The notes under the pieces: generated by a model | The model's database searches: none | The model's input: the letters and a program-made list of their open reading frames with translations, nothing else | What the model was told of the DNA's origin: nothing | In this document: in pieces, positions 32,869 to 43,801 of the stretch | Numbering within the stretch: the stretch's first letter is position 1 | Layout of the letters: the number at the start of each line of letters is the position of its first letter | Translations under genes and position numbers: made by a program | Assembly: GCA_013368325.1 (NCBI GenBank) | Contig: JAACJK010000006.1 | Span: 558,001-622,000, forward strand | Length of the DNA stretch: 64,000 nt | Source: Ephemerocybe angulata | Lineage: Eukaryota; Basidiomycota; Agaricomycetes; Agaricales; Psathyrellaceae | Direction: 5' to 3'

Positions 32869-34294
32869 ATGAAGTTCTCCGTCATAAACGGCCTACTCGC
32901 CCTCACGGCTGCCACCAGTGCTGCAGCCAGGCAGATTAGTGTACGGAAGGCTTCTAGTTCTGCACCAAGATGCAATAGCTGAATCTACCCTTCCTAACAT
33001 GCAGGTGGTCAATGGGTGCTCCTTCACTGTTTGGTAGGCACTCGTTCTCCGATTTATGACAGACGCTGCGATGATTAAATGTACCTCCCTCCACAGGCCT
33101 GCTGTACGCACCGATCCTATGGATCATTGTCTTTCATCTAAAGATTTTAGCCTAGCTGTTCACGGACAAACGTGCTGGTGGCGGAATTCCTAGCCAAGCG
33201 ACAGGGTCTGTTTCCCTAACTAAGCATTCAACGAGTTTATGGAGAAGTTCACATTGTCGAATAGCTGGATCGCCCCTCCTTCGACCAGGACGACATTCAC
33301 TGTACCAGACAACTGGAAGGCTGGAAGGATTTGGGTAACTATCATCTGCGAGCAATCTCTGTTGACAGTACTACAGCTCATGTCATGAAACTGTAGGGAA
33401 GACGTGACTGCGACTTCAGCAAGCCTGGTGCCAGCTCTTGCCTTACCGGAGGCTGCGCTGGCGGTCTTCTCTGCGACCCCGACACTGGCACTGTACGTAC
33501 GAGGCCATCTGAGCGCGTAGGCGCCTGTATCTGACCCGAAGTTCAGGGAGCTGGCCCTGTTACCCTTACCGAATTTACTTTCGATGGTCTTTCCGACTGG
33601 ACTGACGGTGAGCTCATATTCGCACACCTAACTACGTGGTCTGAATCCTATCTCATTCTCATTGACAGTCTCGCTCGTCGATGGCTTTAACATCCCTGTG
33701 AGGTGAAGTATCTTTCATCTGCATCCCCAGCGTAGAACTTTTGTCTTAACTTTCGAAAACAGAATCACCAACACTGGTGGATGCGCCGTCACCGAGTGCC
33801 CTGTCGACCTTAACCCAAACTGTACGTCAAATTCGTTACTCGGATACAGTTCATACCGTACCCCCGAAATATTTTGCTTACTATTTGCCGCAGGCCCGCC
33901 ATCGCTCAAGGGTCCCTTCAACGCGTCGGGCGGCCCAGTTGGTTGCAAGTCGAACTGCGTGGCCACTGGTACGTCGGACCAAGCACTTGTAACTAATTAA
34001 CGAGGCCTGAATGTCGTTAAATAGGTGACTCCGCGAGCTGCTGCACTGGGAGTCACAACACTGCGGCCACCTGCCCTGCTTCCGGAGTTGCGTTCTACAG
34101 CTACTTCAGTACGCCAGCATCTTATTTCGTGGTCGTATGTCGCGTGCTGCGGTGCTCATCTACTCATCTACCTTATTTTCCCTGCAGAGAACGCTTGTCC
34201 CAGAGCAATTGCCTTTCCGTACGACGAGAGCAACACCCTCATTACGTGCCCCTCAAGCAAGAAGGTCGATTACACTGTCACTTTCTGCCCGTAG
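32869..34294 (+). CDS. Secreted thaumatin-like protein
   Basis: Twelve exons: 32869..32940, 33005..33033, 33097..33103, 33156..33205, 33265..33334, 33397..33492, 33547..33607, 33669..33702, 33763..33821, 33894..33968, 34025..34108, 34188..34294; 247 residues, all phases consistent. The signal peptide is MKFSVINGLLALTAATSAAA. The body follows the thaumatin/PR-5 family: NGCSFTVWPALFTDK, VPDNWKAGRIWGRRDCDFS, CLTGGCAGGLLCDPDTGTG, NTGGCAVTECPVDLNPNCP, GSHNTAATCPASGVAFYSYFKNACPRAIAFPYDESN, and the end DYTVTFCP. The many Cys match the disulphide pattern of the family. Fungal members often bind or cleave beta-1,3-glucan and may act in wall remodelling. The third exon is only seven bases. Confidence 0.88.
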
Positions 34295-34758
34295 AGCACC
34301 GTATATCGAGTATCATACTCTCCGAGGTCACCCTGAGGCACAGGAAGTAATTATGAACCAATGTATATATATGATACGCCAGTTGATGCTTACTTCTCTG
34401 ACCTACGCGTCTCCTCCAAGTCCTTGCTTGGACAGTGGTGACGTCTCTAACTTCATCATCCCCTCCGAGTCTAGTAACCGCTGGATGACCTATGTACCAA
34501 CACCACATCAAAGTGGAAGGTCGGCGTGTAAGGAAAGTCCAGTTGCCAGCATTAAGCAAGTTAAGATTGTAGGTGGCCATAGGTATACAGTTTCATGAGC
34601 GCTAAATAAACAAAACTCCTAGTCTACCAGCCGTTGGTGCCCACACAGAATGGCTGTCCCCAACATACTTCATGCAAACAGGAGTGGGTGGTAAGCGAGG
34701 CTACATTAAGAGAACAAGATGCATAATGGAGAGAATGATGAGAAGAAAGTACACCTAA
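34295..34758. other. Intergenic region between convergent genes
   Basis: It lies between the stop codons of the thaumatin-like gene (+) and 2OG-like paralog C (-). No gene or repeat was recognised. Confidence 0.5.
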
Positions 34759-36451
34759 TTAGTTGTGCACCATTGGAACATCCTCGGATGGGGGCAAGAT
34801 AATCAAAAATGACGCCCGTTTACCTGCAACAGACAACGTCAGTGGCTTTAGAAGAACGAGTTATGATTGCTGCAATAACTCACGGCAGGTCAACCTTAAG
34901 GTGTCGGAACGAAGCTGCGCGTTGAGATAAACGTGAGGCCGATTCAGTAAGAAGAGCGAACAGACGACTAACCCCTCGGTCAATAACCTCCAACTCCCTT
35001 CCCTCGTCGTTTTCCAGGCCAAGATGATTATTGAGGATCCATCCATTCGACTTCAGCTCCTCGTCCAAATGTGCGACCAAAGGAGCATCCAAAACGACGT
35101 TCCCATCCATACCCGCCAGTTCCCAAGCCGTCTCCATCTCCACCGGTCCATGAACGCCCATGCGCCAGTCCCCGACTCGATACTGAACGGCATAGTTCTG
35201 GAACTCCCGATGCTGCACCCACTGTCCCTTCTGCTGAATGTCGACATGTGCGAACAGCATTTTGAAGCCGTAATACTTGGCCGGAGGCCCCAAATGGCCC
35301 AATATCATCTCGTCCCTAGTGTCGATAAAGCTCGCCCGAGTGTCACTGCTGTACTCTTCTCTGAGGTGGTAGACGACGCATCGCTCGGGGATTCCTGGAG
35401 GACTTAAGCCATTTGCCCTATCGTACGCCCATGCGGCGAACGCCATAATGACCCCCTCGTAGGGACCAACGACGTCCCTCAGAGAATGGATGGCAGTGTT
35501 CCGGCTTGGGTCGTTGAGTATATGGTAGATGAAGTAGCACAGCGGATCTTCGACTGATTCGACAACGACCTGGTCGATGCCGGTGTAAAATGCAGCGAAG
35601 TAAGGAGAGAAGGTAGACCTAGCACGGTGACGATGTCGTGAGCTTCCAGGTCGGTACTCAGTGACTTCGCGGAGGTCCTCCTTGTTTTTGCGGTAACCGT
35701 GCCTTGCCGAAATAAAGGCATCCCCACGCTGGGAGGGAAGGAAGACTAGGACGGTGGCGAAGTGCCGCTCAGATACTGGGTCCCTGTTGAAAATGGCATA
35801 CGACTCAGATCAGCTTTTAAACGTCACAATGGGAAATATGGAAGAACGGACGTGTTGAGGGTATGGTTTCCTGGAGAAATGGCGGTCAGGTTTACGAGCT
35901 GATGTTCAACATCATCTCTTGTCATCATGTACAGGGCGTCCTTGATCCCTTCCTTCTCTACATTGGCCCATTCGGGGTCAGTGCGCGAGATCTGAGAGGG
36001 TATAAGTCTAAGTAGTGAAAGGGGGTTCACGAAGAATTCACCCTTCGTGCGTCCACCGCGTATACACTTTTGCTCCCTTCATCGTAGCTCTTTACGCCGC
36101 GGCGAAGAATAGATGAGATGTCGTCAGGAGTCAGAATGGGTGGCAACACTCTTCCTGAGTCTATTACGACTCCAGGGCTTGCAGCATCCTCAGGGGCGTG
36201 GCAACGCATGATTTGTTCAAAGGGATAAAACTTGCTCAGGCATTCGAGAGACGCCTGTTGATTTTCGTAAGATTAACGTAGGTAGCGCACAAGATTGGGA
36301 GCGCAGCCGTGACGAATGTGGGGAGGCTCACCTTAATATCGACATTCACAAGACCGGGGCCCTGAGGTGGAGGTCTGAAACCTTCCAGCGATGGCGTATA
36401 TGAGTCGTAGTCCTCGAGCATGGCGAGCTTCACGCCGCGGATAGGTTCCAT
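34759..36451 (-). CDS. Degenerate 2OG-Fe(II) oxygenase-like protein, paralog C
   Basis: Exons complement(34759..34823, 34884..34914, 34973..35783, 35852..35991, 36042..36254, 36332..36451), 459 residues. It begins MEPIRGVKLAMLEDYDSYTPSLEGFRPPPQ. It includes PGVVIDSGRVLPPILTPDD, DPEWANVEKEG, RHFATVLVFLPSQRG, FAAFYTGIDQVVVESVED and VVYHLREEYSSDTRASF..RDEMILGHLGPPAKYYGFKMLFAHVDI. The HxD site reads GNHTLNTDPVSERHFATV and the distal His site IDQV. It is closest to paralog D: both have a VQYRVGDWRMGVHGPVE segment and a KRASFLI C-terminus. A TATAAAA box lies at 36524-36530 on this strand. The fold is inferred; catalysis is unlikely. Confidence 0.7.
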
Positions 36452-37425
36452 TGCTGGATATGGTAGGAGGGGTGGCTACGAGTAGGAGAGGCTGGCGTTT
36501 CTGGAAACAGGAATCGGAAGGTCTTTTATAAAGTCACCAGGCGACCAGAGGGAGCAGGGGGCGCCATCCCAGATTGTCATTCTGCACCTTTCGAGACAAA
36601 GGACATCGCAAGGGCCTTTGTGAAAACCCCAGTGTCGACCCATATCCTTCCCGGCAACACAGAGAAAGCATCCGCCATACGCCGCCGTCAGCCCGGCACG
36701 CCTCACCAACGCCTCATGGTAGTAAGGGCCTCCTCGAGTGGGAAATGCCCCCAAGTGGACATGTCCTTAAATGGGGATCTTCACCTACGTCTTTCTCTCC
36801 TAGTCATCCCCATAAGTGTCGGACACCGTTCTGGGTAATTAAGAACAGACAAATGGCTAAGCCCTGGGCCCTCATCGTACCTTTCCCATCCAAGAATTCT
36901 CTACCCACGGTTTCACCAGCCTCCGGCGAGTGTGAGCCAGCTGTACTCTGATTCGAGACAGTACCCATCGCTGGCATGGCCACAGTTCATCAGTTTGTGA
37001 GGCCCGAGAGGATGTGGAAAACGTAAGTTCAGGCTGGCCTTTCGACAAGGTTGACGGGAAGAGACGACAAAGATAGGGGCCGCCGCGTCCCGGAATGTTT
37101 TCTGCATCCTGCCGAGGTTCCCACGATTATGAACATCCAATCATCGGTGGGCGCTTATTTTGAGGCCTTGCCTTGCACGTTAAAGTCACCACCGGAGGAC
37201 CCTTTGAAGGGCTCGAGAACCCGCTTTTTTTTAAAGACACCTTGAGGTCATGGTCAGGACTGGTCGAGCGTTGAGCGTCCGAGACAGTGTCTCACGCGGG
37301 CGGTCCCGTCACAAAAGCGAGACATGACCGTTCTTTTCCACCCGCCGCCTGGCAAGCTGTAGGCATTTAAACCACCACCACCCACCGCGCTCGCTCTACA
37401 CCCGCCCCTCAAGCCTCCGAGTCTC
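36452..37425. other. Upstream region of paralog C, partly duplicated at paralog D
   Basis: Several blocks here recur upstream of paralog D in the same order: CCTTTCGAGACAAAGGAC (36587-36604) against CCTTTCAAGACAAAGGAC (41157-41174), a CTCCTCGAGTGGG block against CTCCTCAAGTGGG, CCCCATAAGYGTC, and CAATCATCGGTGGGCGC against CAATCATCGATGGGCGC. No gene is supported inside. Confidence 0.5.
36587..36604 (-). promoter_or_regulatory. Conserved upstream motif of paralog C
   Basis: CCTTTCGAGACAAAGGAC, 136 bases before the start codon. A near-identical motif lies 150 bases before the paralog D start. Its CCTTT..AAAGG symmetry suggests a dimeric protein site, but this may equally be simple co-duplication. 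Confidence 0.4.
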
Positions 37426-37815
37426 ATGGAAGAAGAAAAGCAGCTCAATACGGAAGACGTTGTTCACTGTCAATGGCGTCGGCCTGCAGAGCTCGTCGAT
37501 ATTGCCCTTTCCCCCTTGCAAGCAGCGGGCCTTAGATTGACCGAGTGGAGGGCACCATTGTATAGTCGAATGGGCGAGCCTATTGTAATCAGGGCAAGTG
37601 CTATTATCGGGTTTCCTTGGCTGGGATTCCGACCTTCATCTATGATCATAGTCGTAGCAGGCAGTGCGAGTGGGATGCTGTTGGACGCGGTCGTCGCTCA
37701 CTGCTTGCAGTTTCAGGTCGTCGTCGAGGTCCTCGGGTGTTGTGCAGTCTACCAGACAGGTAAGCCGGCTCATAGAGCATTTGAAACGAAGATACTGGCC
37801 TGTTTGAGCTCGTAG
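37426..37815 (+). pseudogene. Truncated duplicate of the orphan gene at 38191-39073
   Basis: The first about 230 bases closely follow 38236-38458: RRPAELVDIALSPLQAAGLRLTEW..YSRMGEPIVIRAS against PPAKLVDIALSQLQVQGVRLIEW..YRRMGEPIAVRAS, and the intron-like sequence CTGGGATTC..CTTCATCTATGATCA is shared. After that point similarity ends and the large C-terminal exon of the intact copy is absent. The remaining frame (VVAGSASGMLLDAVV...) is probably meaningless. Confidence 0.6.
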
Positions 37816-38190
37816 GCGCGTCGTGTGGTTGAGAGGCTGTTCTCGGTGAGTACTGCCCTCTCGCGCGTCGTATATTATCCACGCTGACCCTTGCAGGATA
37901 TCCCAGGGTGGACCGCCGCTGCACCTCTGGACTCCACTCTCAAAGTCGCGCAGCTCAAGTCGGCTGAATCTTGGCTGAATCGGAATAACCGTCTCTTGGC
38001 CACCTTGCATGTGAAATCAGCTCCGTGTTTCACGTTAAGGCGGCGATCTGCCCCACGACTGAGGCGGCGTTGCCGCTCCCCCGAGACATTCTCGGGGCTT
38101 AAATTTCTCGCTATAAGTACATGGACTATTGAGCTTAAAGCACTACCACCACTACTACATCATCACCACCACCACCACCCGCCAGCTGCC
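37816..38190. other. Intergenic region with (CAC)n microsatellite
   Basis: A CAC/ATC trinucleotide run at about 38143-38180 lies just before the ATG at 38191, in the probable 5' leader. No gene seen. Confidence 0.45.
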
Positions 38191-39073
38191 ATGCTCGCTC
38201 TACGTCCGCCCCTTGCCCCTTCGAGTCTTACGGAAGAAGAAAAGCGGCTCTGTCCAAGCTTCAGATTGGAGAATGTCTCCGACTGTCCGCCTGCAAAGCT
38301 CGTCGATATTGCCCTTTCCCAATTGCAAGTACAAGGTGTTAGATTGATCGAGTGGATGGCATTATTGTATAGGCGAATGGGTGAGCCCATTGCAGTCAGG
38401 GCAAGTGTTTTTATTGGTTTTTTTTTGGCTGGGATTCTGACCTTCATCTATGATCAAGGACTTCGCCTACGTCGTTCCCGACGACGATATATCTCGTGCA
38501 TCGGACATCCTTAGCAGCATAGGTCTCCCCCTAACTCCTCACTCAGATTTTTGGACCTTTGTCAAGGGGGATTTTCACACCAAAGCTATCCATCACCGAC
38601 TAACTCGCTCGACTTCCCTTGCTGAGGTACAACATCTCCGTCTCTACCCAACATCATTCGTGCAGCTCAACCCCGAAGAGCTCTATACGGCTCCATCGGA
38701 ATGCCTCCCATCTGGGAGAGAGGTCCTTGTCCCAAGACCTTCAGCCGTGTATGCCTGGATCTTACGCACTATGCTCAAGTACCCGAAGTGGGGAAGCGAT
38801 CGAACAACGCTCAACTCGGATTTGCAGGAACTCCACGATTACCATCTTTACCGTATTGAGATGGGTTTTGTCAGCTTCAAGGACAGCCCAGAGCTATGGA
38901 AGAAACTCAATATGGATGAGAGAGTGGCTAATGTACAGAGCGTTATTAACGAATGGAAATGGGATGATGAATGGCGAGAGGGGGAGGAATGGTTTGGAGA
39001 TGCCCTGGCAGCTATTGCTGCTGGAAAGGGGAGAATCGACTGTCTGCCTTCGTCGAATGCATTTCCAGTATGA
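38191..39073 (+). CDS. Agaricomycete orphan protein, function unknown
   Basis: Two exons, 38191..38394 and 38459..39073, give 272 residues. Exon 1 has ENVSDCPPAKLVDIALSQLQVQGVRLIEWMALLYRRMGEPIA. Exon 2 has DFAYVVPDDDISRASDILSSIGLPL, KGDFHTKAIHHRLTRS, AEVQHLRLYP, VLVPRPSAVYAWILRTMLKYPKWGSDRTTLNSDLQELHDYHLY and DERVANVQSVINEW. This pattern recurs in many mushroom genomes as an uncharacterised family; the VVPDDDL..A..IL part slightly recalls nucleotidyltransferase-like orphan proteins, which I cannot establish. The donor GTCAGG at 38395 is not ideal; it was chosen to keep phase with the acceptor at 38458. Confidence 0.55.
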
Positions 39074-39276
39074 CCGTGATTTATAAGTTTGCTCTGTTGC
39101 TTCTGTAGCACTCAATGTTATGTGATGCAGTAGTGAAAGCTTCGACGACGACGTGAAGATGCTTGCTGATGGTCAGGCCATTGAGGCAGAGCGGATACAA
39201 TTACTAACGAACTGAGGCGGACAGCGAGAAAAGGCATGGATAATATAAGAGAAAGACAGGAAGAAAGATTGAAGAA

Positions 39277-41007
39277 TTAGTTAAGGGCTATCGGAACTTC
39301 GACCGGTGGAGGTGAGACAATCAAAAACGATGCCCTTTTACCTGCAGTAATCCTGTCAGTGTCTTGAGGGAGCTCCGAAACAATGTATTAGGACTCACGG
39401 GAAGTCAACTTCAGGGTGTCGGAATAAAGCTACGAAAAGAGACGAACGTTAGCTCAATCAAGATTAGAGTGTCCATGCCTTGACTTACTCCTTGGTCAAT
39501 AACCTCCAACTTCCTGCCAGTATCATCCTCCAGGTGAAGATGATTATTAAGGAACCATCCATTCCCCCGCACCTGCTCATCCAAATACGCGATCAACGGG
39601 TCATCATGAATGGGCTTCCCATCCACGCCCGCCAAAACCCAGGCCGTTTCCGTCTCCACAGGTCCATGAACGCCCATACGCCAGTCCCCGACGCGATACT
39701 GAACATCATACTTCCGCAACTCCCGATACTGTGCCCACTGTGACTTGCGCCGAATGTCGACATGGGCGAACACCAAGCTGAAGCCATAGTATTTGGCTAA
39801 AGGCCCAAAATGCCCGAGAATCGCCTCGTCCTTCCTGTTCGTCATGAAGCTTGCCCTGGTGTCGCCGGTGTACGCTTCGCTGAGGTGGTAGATAAGGCAT
39901 CGCTCGGGGGTTCCTGGAGGGCTTAAGTTGTTTGCTATGCAGTATGCCCATGCTGCGAACGCTGTGGCCAGGGCCTTGTGGGGGCCGACGATGTTGCTCA
40001 AAGCAGGGATGGAAGTGTTCTGGCCAGGGAATATGTGATATCGGAGGATGCATAACGAATCGGTCGTGTCGATCGTGACGGAGTTCAAACCTGTGTACAG
40101 CGCGACGAAGTAAGGTGCAAAGGTCGGCTTGACGGGATCTAGAGTCCTTGAGCCCAGAGCTTGAAGTCGGTTTGAAGAATTGGCCCTAGGGTTGTCCTCC
40201 AGTCTATGTTCGCTCTTGCGGCGGCCATGTGTTGCTGTGATGGTGGCACATCGGCGCTGAGAGGGATGGATGACCAGAACAGTGGCGAAGTGGTCCTCGG
40301 AGGCTGGCTCCCTATTGAAGGATGCATTACAATAGTTAGCACTGGAAGGGTGTACCCCAGATTGATTAGAAACCGACGAACATATTCAGAGAGTGCCTTC
40401 CTTCACCCATGATAACCATGTCCACGAACTGATGTTCAAATTCAACGTCGTCATCGTCGTCGTCTGAATCGTCGCCGCGTTTCCGAGTGGGCATGTGAGA
40501 TAGAACTTTCTTCATTCCTCTCTTCTCCGCAGAAGACCATGCAGGATTACTGAACACGATCTAGCAGGGCAAGGAGGATGTTAGTCCCAGCAGAAATGTG
40601 CTCTCAGGGAAAGCTTACCCTCTCTGCGTCAATCACATATCGGTCTCCATTCTCTTCGTCGCGGTCCTGAGTACAGTCGCCCATAACAGCCTCCATGCCA
40701 CAGGGTATCAGGGGAATGGGGAGGAGTCTCCTCGCGTCAACGACGATTCCGGAGCTTGGTGCTTCCGATAGGACATAGCAATTCGTAATCTTTCCTTCGG
40801 GCTGAAGGTTGTTCACACATTCAAAGGACTCCTATGAGGTTTTATCGTAGCTTGGAGTAGACCCTGATTTGCGTGAAGAAGGCTCACCTCGACATTACGG
40901 TCTGCAAGATCTGGTGTCTGAGGTGGAGGGCTGAACCCAGTCAAGGATGGCGCATACGACCCCCAGTCTTCGATAACACCAATCGTCAAGCCGGGTATGG
41001 GTTCCAT
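39277..41007 (-). CDS. Degenerate 2OG-Fe(II) oxygenase-like protein, paralog D
   Basis: Exons complement(39277..39341, 39399..39429, 39489..40311, 40382..40560, 40619..40831, 40888..41007), 476 residues. It starts MEPIPGLTIGVIEDWGSYAPSLTGFSPPPQTPDL. It contains SGIVVDARRLLPIPLIP, FSNPAWSSAEKRGMKK, an acidic insert DSDDDDDDVEFEHQ not seen in the others, DHFATVLVIHPSQRR, FVALYTGLNSVTIDTTDS, and LIYHLSEAYTGDTRASF..KDEAILGHFGPLAKYYGF. The HxD site reads GRHSLNMEPASEDHFATV and the distal His site is LNSVT. It ends KRASFLIVSPPPVEVPIALN. The closest relative is paralog C. A TATATAAA box lies at 41082-41089 on this strand. Enzymatic activity is unlikely from these losses. Confidence 0.7.
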
Positions 41008-41736
41008 GGCTCGCTGTCGTGCAGATACAGATGAAAGAAAGGCAGGAGGAAGTGGTTCTGTGGAAAGAACCTCAAGGCCTGTTTATATAGGGAATGGCTA
41101 AGGGGTGGACTCAAAGGACCTTGAAGAGGAAAGGGACACCAAAATGACGTTCCGTACCTTTCAAGACAAAGGACTTGGAGGTGCCGCGTTCCTATTGGCC
41201 GCAATCCCACTTATGGTAACAGGGAATACCTGTCATGCGTAGCCTGCAAGCCTCGTGCTCGAGAAACCCTCCTCAAGTGGGTAATAGGCATGCCCGAAGG
41301 TGGAGATGACCCTTTGTGTCCTACGTAGCCCCATAAGCGTCAGGTACCTCATTGTACGTTTCGCTGTCAATCGTGCTTCACTAGTTCACTAAAGGAATCA
41401 TACCACACTGCAGAGGGAATGCGAGAAGACGTGTAATGACACAAAACTATCGAATGGACATGATGGGAGGGAGACAACTTGAACAGACAGCCAGCCAGCT
41501 CGAATACACAATGGTTCCCACGACACGCCAGCCAATCATCGATGGGCGCCTAAAAGATGAATGTCATCTCGTGTCTACGCTGCTATCTTTGTCAGTAGAC
41601 TGATGGGGTGTCTGGTATGGACGGGCCAATTATAAGGAACGAGGCTCGACTCTCTGGTTCAACACCACAATCCTATCAGCCCAGTCACTCGAGTACATAG
41701 AAATAGGAACTCACTCCACATCAGCTCGGCTTCCGT
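41008..41736. other. Intergenic region upstream of paralog D
   Basis: It holds the TATA box and the blocks shared with the upstream region of paralog C, including the motif at 41157-41174. No gene supported. Confidence 0.5.
41157..41174 (-). promoter_or_regulatory. Conserved upstream motif of paralog D
   Basis: CCTTTCAAGACAAAGGAC, 150 bases before the start codon, one base different from the paralog C motif. Confidence 0.4.
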
Positions 41737-43254
41737 CTAGTCAAAAGGAATAAGAACTCGATTTCCCGTCAAAACTGCACACAAAAAACGCACTGGACAT
41801 TTCCCCAAAGTTTCCAGCGCATTTTTATCAAAGCTCTTATACCCAGCATGATAGTTGATACACGGGCCCCTCTCCTTCAAAGCGTCAATCACCTCATGAT
41901 ACGCATAATTATCACATGGTTCCTTACGACCCAAAGGGCAGAACTCCCACTCCGTCTCGTCCTCGACGTATGCTGACACCTGCTCGACTTCCTTGTCATC
42001 AGTAGAGACACGCGTTGTACTGTAGGTCAAGTGCACGTCTGCGTGTGCGAGCACCATCTTGAAGCCAAAGTGCTTCGCGGCTGGGGCGAGGTGCGCGAGG
42101 ACGAGCCTGTCCTTTCGGTTTGTGAGGCCGGTGGCGACGACGTTGTTGCGGTAGACCCCGTCCAACTGGTAGATTATGTGGTTCGATGGGATCCCGGGGG
42201 CCTTGGTATTTGTGGAGAGGGCGTGTGCCCAGCTTGCGAAGGCAGTTGCGATCTCGGTGCGTGGTCCTGCGACGTTACGAATAGATGGAATTGAGGTAGT
42301 TCTTGGCGGGCATTGAACGTGGTATGTGAGGAAGCAGAGGCGGTCGCCTGAGGATTTGATGACTGCGCTAGCCATCCCCGTGTAGAGGCCCAGGAGGTGC
42401 GTGGAATTGGGGGTCACGTTGCTGAGGTTATGATGGCTTTTGTGCTCTCGATACCGCGTTTCGAAAGTGGCACCCGTGCGCGGGGAGGGTAGGACTGCGA
42501 TGAGAGTGGCGAAATGGTTTTTTGAGACAGGGGTCCTAGATACAGGTCGCGTCCAGCCTGTTAAATCACAGAGGGAGGGATGGGACGTACAGGTTTAAGG
42601 TATGAGCCTCTCCCGGTGGCACCACAGACAGGCTGACGAGGGTACTCCGATGTCGTGCTTTGGCTTTCATCCGACTTAGTATAGACTTGGTTCCTGCATC
42701 TAAACTTGCTTTCCAGGTGGTGCAACTCGTTTGAACCTAAAGATGACGGTGACTTGTTATCACCAACGTACAACAGCCACTCGATTTACTCACGTCCCGT
42801 GCGTCAATCTCGCAGACCCCTTCTACTTTTGTACGAGACGACAACCCAAATCCAAGAATGGCGTCGAAATCCGTGTCTCCCAGAGGCATTGGGAAAGGCA
42901 CCTGGTTAATGACGAGCCCCGGACGCGCCCACGTCGAAACAAGGGCCGCGGATATCAGACCGCCAGGCTGGAGTTCTTTGAGAGTGCTGCTGAGAAGCTC
43001 CTGAGCGTATGTCAAAGGGCAGTAAGCCAAGTAAGCCTCAAAGTCTTGTTGTGTTGTTTGAAGTGAGAACTTGAAGAACTTACGTAGACATTCGTATCGA
43101 GTAAATCGTTGGTTGCTGGAGGGGTATATTTGTAGAGCAGGGCTTGTACTTGGCCCACTTCTTCACGAGAGACAGGTTTCGCAGTGGTTCCATGGTAGTT
43201 ACTCAAGATTGAGAAGGTCGTCGTCACAGTTGAGGACGATAAAGCCTCTGCCAC
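41737..43254 (-). CDS. Degenerate 2OG-Fe(II) oxygenase-like protein, paralog E
   Basis: Exons complement(41737..42535, 42591..42736, 42794..43000, 43084..43254), 440 residues using the ATG at 43254. Landmarks are PGLVINQVPFPMPLGD, VVPPGEAHTLNLTPVSKNHFATLIAVLPSPR, HLLGLYTGMASAVIKSSGDRLCFLTYHV, and IIYQLDGVYRNNVVATGLTNRKDRLVLAHLAPAAKHFGFKMVLAHADV. Iron ligands are missing as in A-D (AHTLNL at the HxD site, MASAV at the distal site). Two oddities: the start homologous to the MEPL start of A-D lies at 43193 but is out of frame with the rest of exon 1 (110 bases to the donor, against 120 or 102 in the others), and the last two introns of A-D are absent, the protein ending TGNRVLIPFD. It may be a decaying copy kept open by a new start. 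Confidence 0.6.
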
Positions 43255-43801
43255 GTCGGAATACCACCAAAGTTCCTAGTATGACAGATATATTGACGGG
43301 TTAAATGACCGCGTTTATTCGGTTAAGCGCCCGGGCCGGTTGCTCATTGGACAAAGGTGCCGCAAGCCCTTCTCTCTGTGTATTGCTGTCAATTTGCGCT
43401 TGCCCTTCGATTGGCAGGATATTCAGAAAGGTGAGGAAGTGAGTAAAGTGATGGATATCTTGAGCTCCGAAGGCAGTGGTGCGGGCGCTCCGATGCAGGA
43501 ACGCATGCGGCCAGCATGTTGGAGAACATGGTAAAGATCGAGGCGTTGGGGGAGATGTGATGGTGAGCGAAGGGTGTCGAGGCACAGACTCAGCTTACGC
43601 CAAAGTTGTATGGTGGAGGAGTTTGAGAGCCTTCTCTGAAGATGCAAGTTCATGGCAAGTTCATGGTCGAAGTCAGGAGAGCCAATCAGATTAATTTAAG
43701 GGGCATCAGATGGCGTTCCCGTAACCAGCGGAACAGCCTTGGGAGCCCCAAAGGCATCGCAGCGGGCATCTGTTAGGGCAAACCCTGGTTGGTTCCCTAC
43801 G
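43255..43801. other. Intergenic region, paralog E / MFS transporter
   Basis: Divergent spacer. No independent gene seen. The transporter frame stays open up to 43739 without an ATG, so an upstream exon for that gene cannot be excluded. Confidence 0.4.

Noticed and set aside
38143..38190. Poly-His coding run before the orphan gene start
   Set aside because: It is a CAC/ATC microsatellite in the probable 5' leader; the good ATG lies after it.
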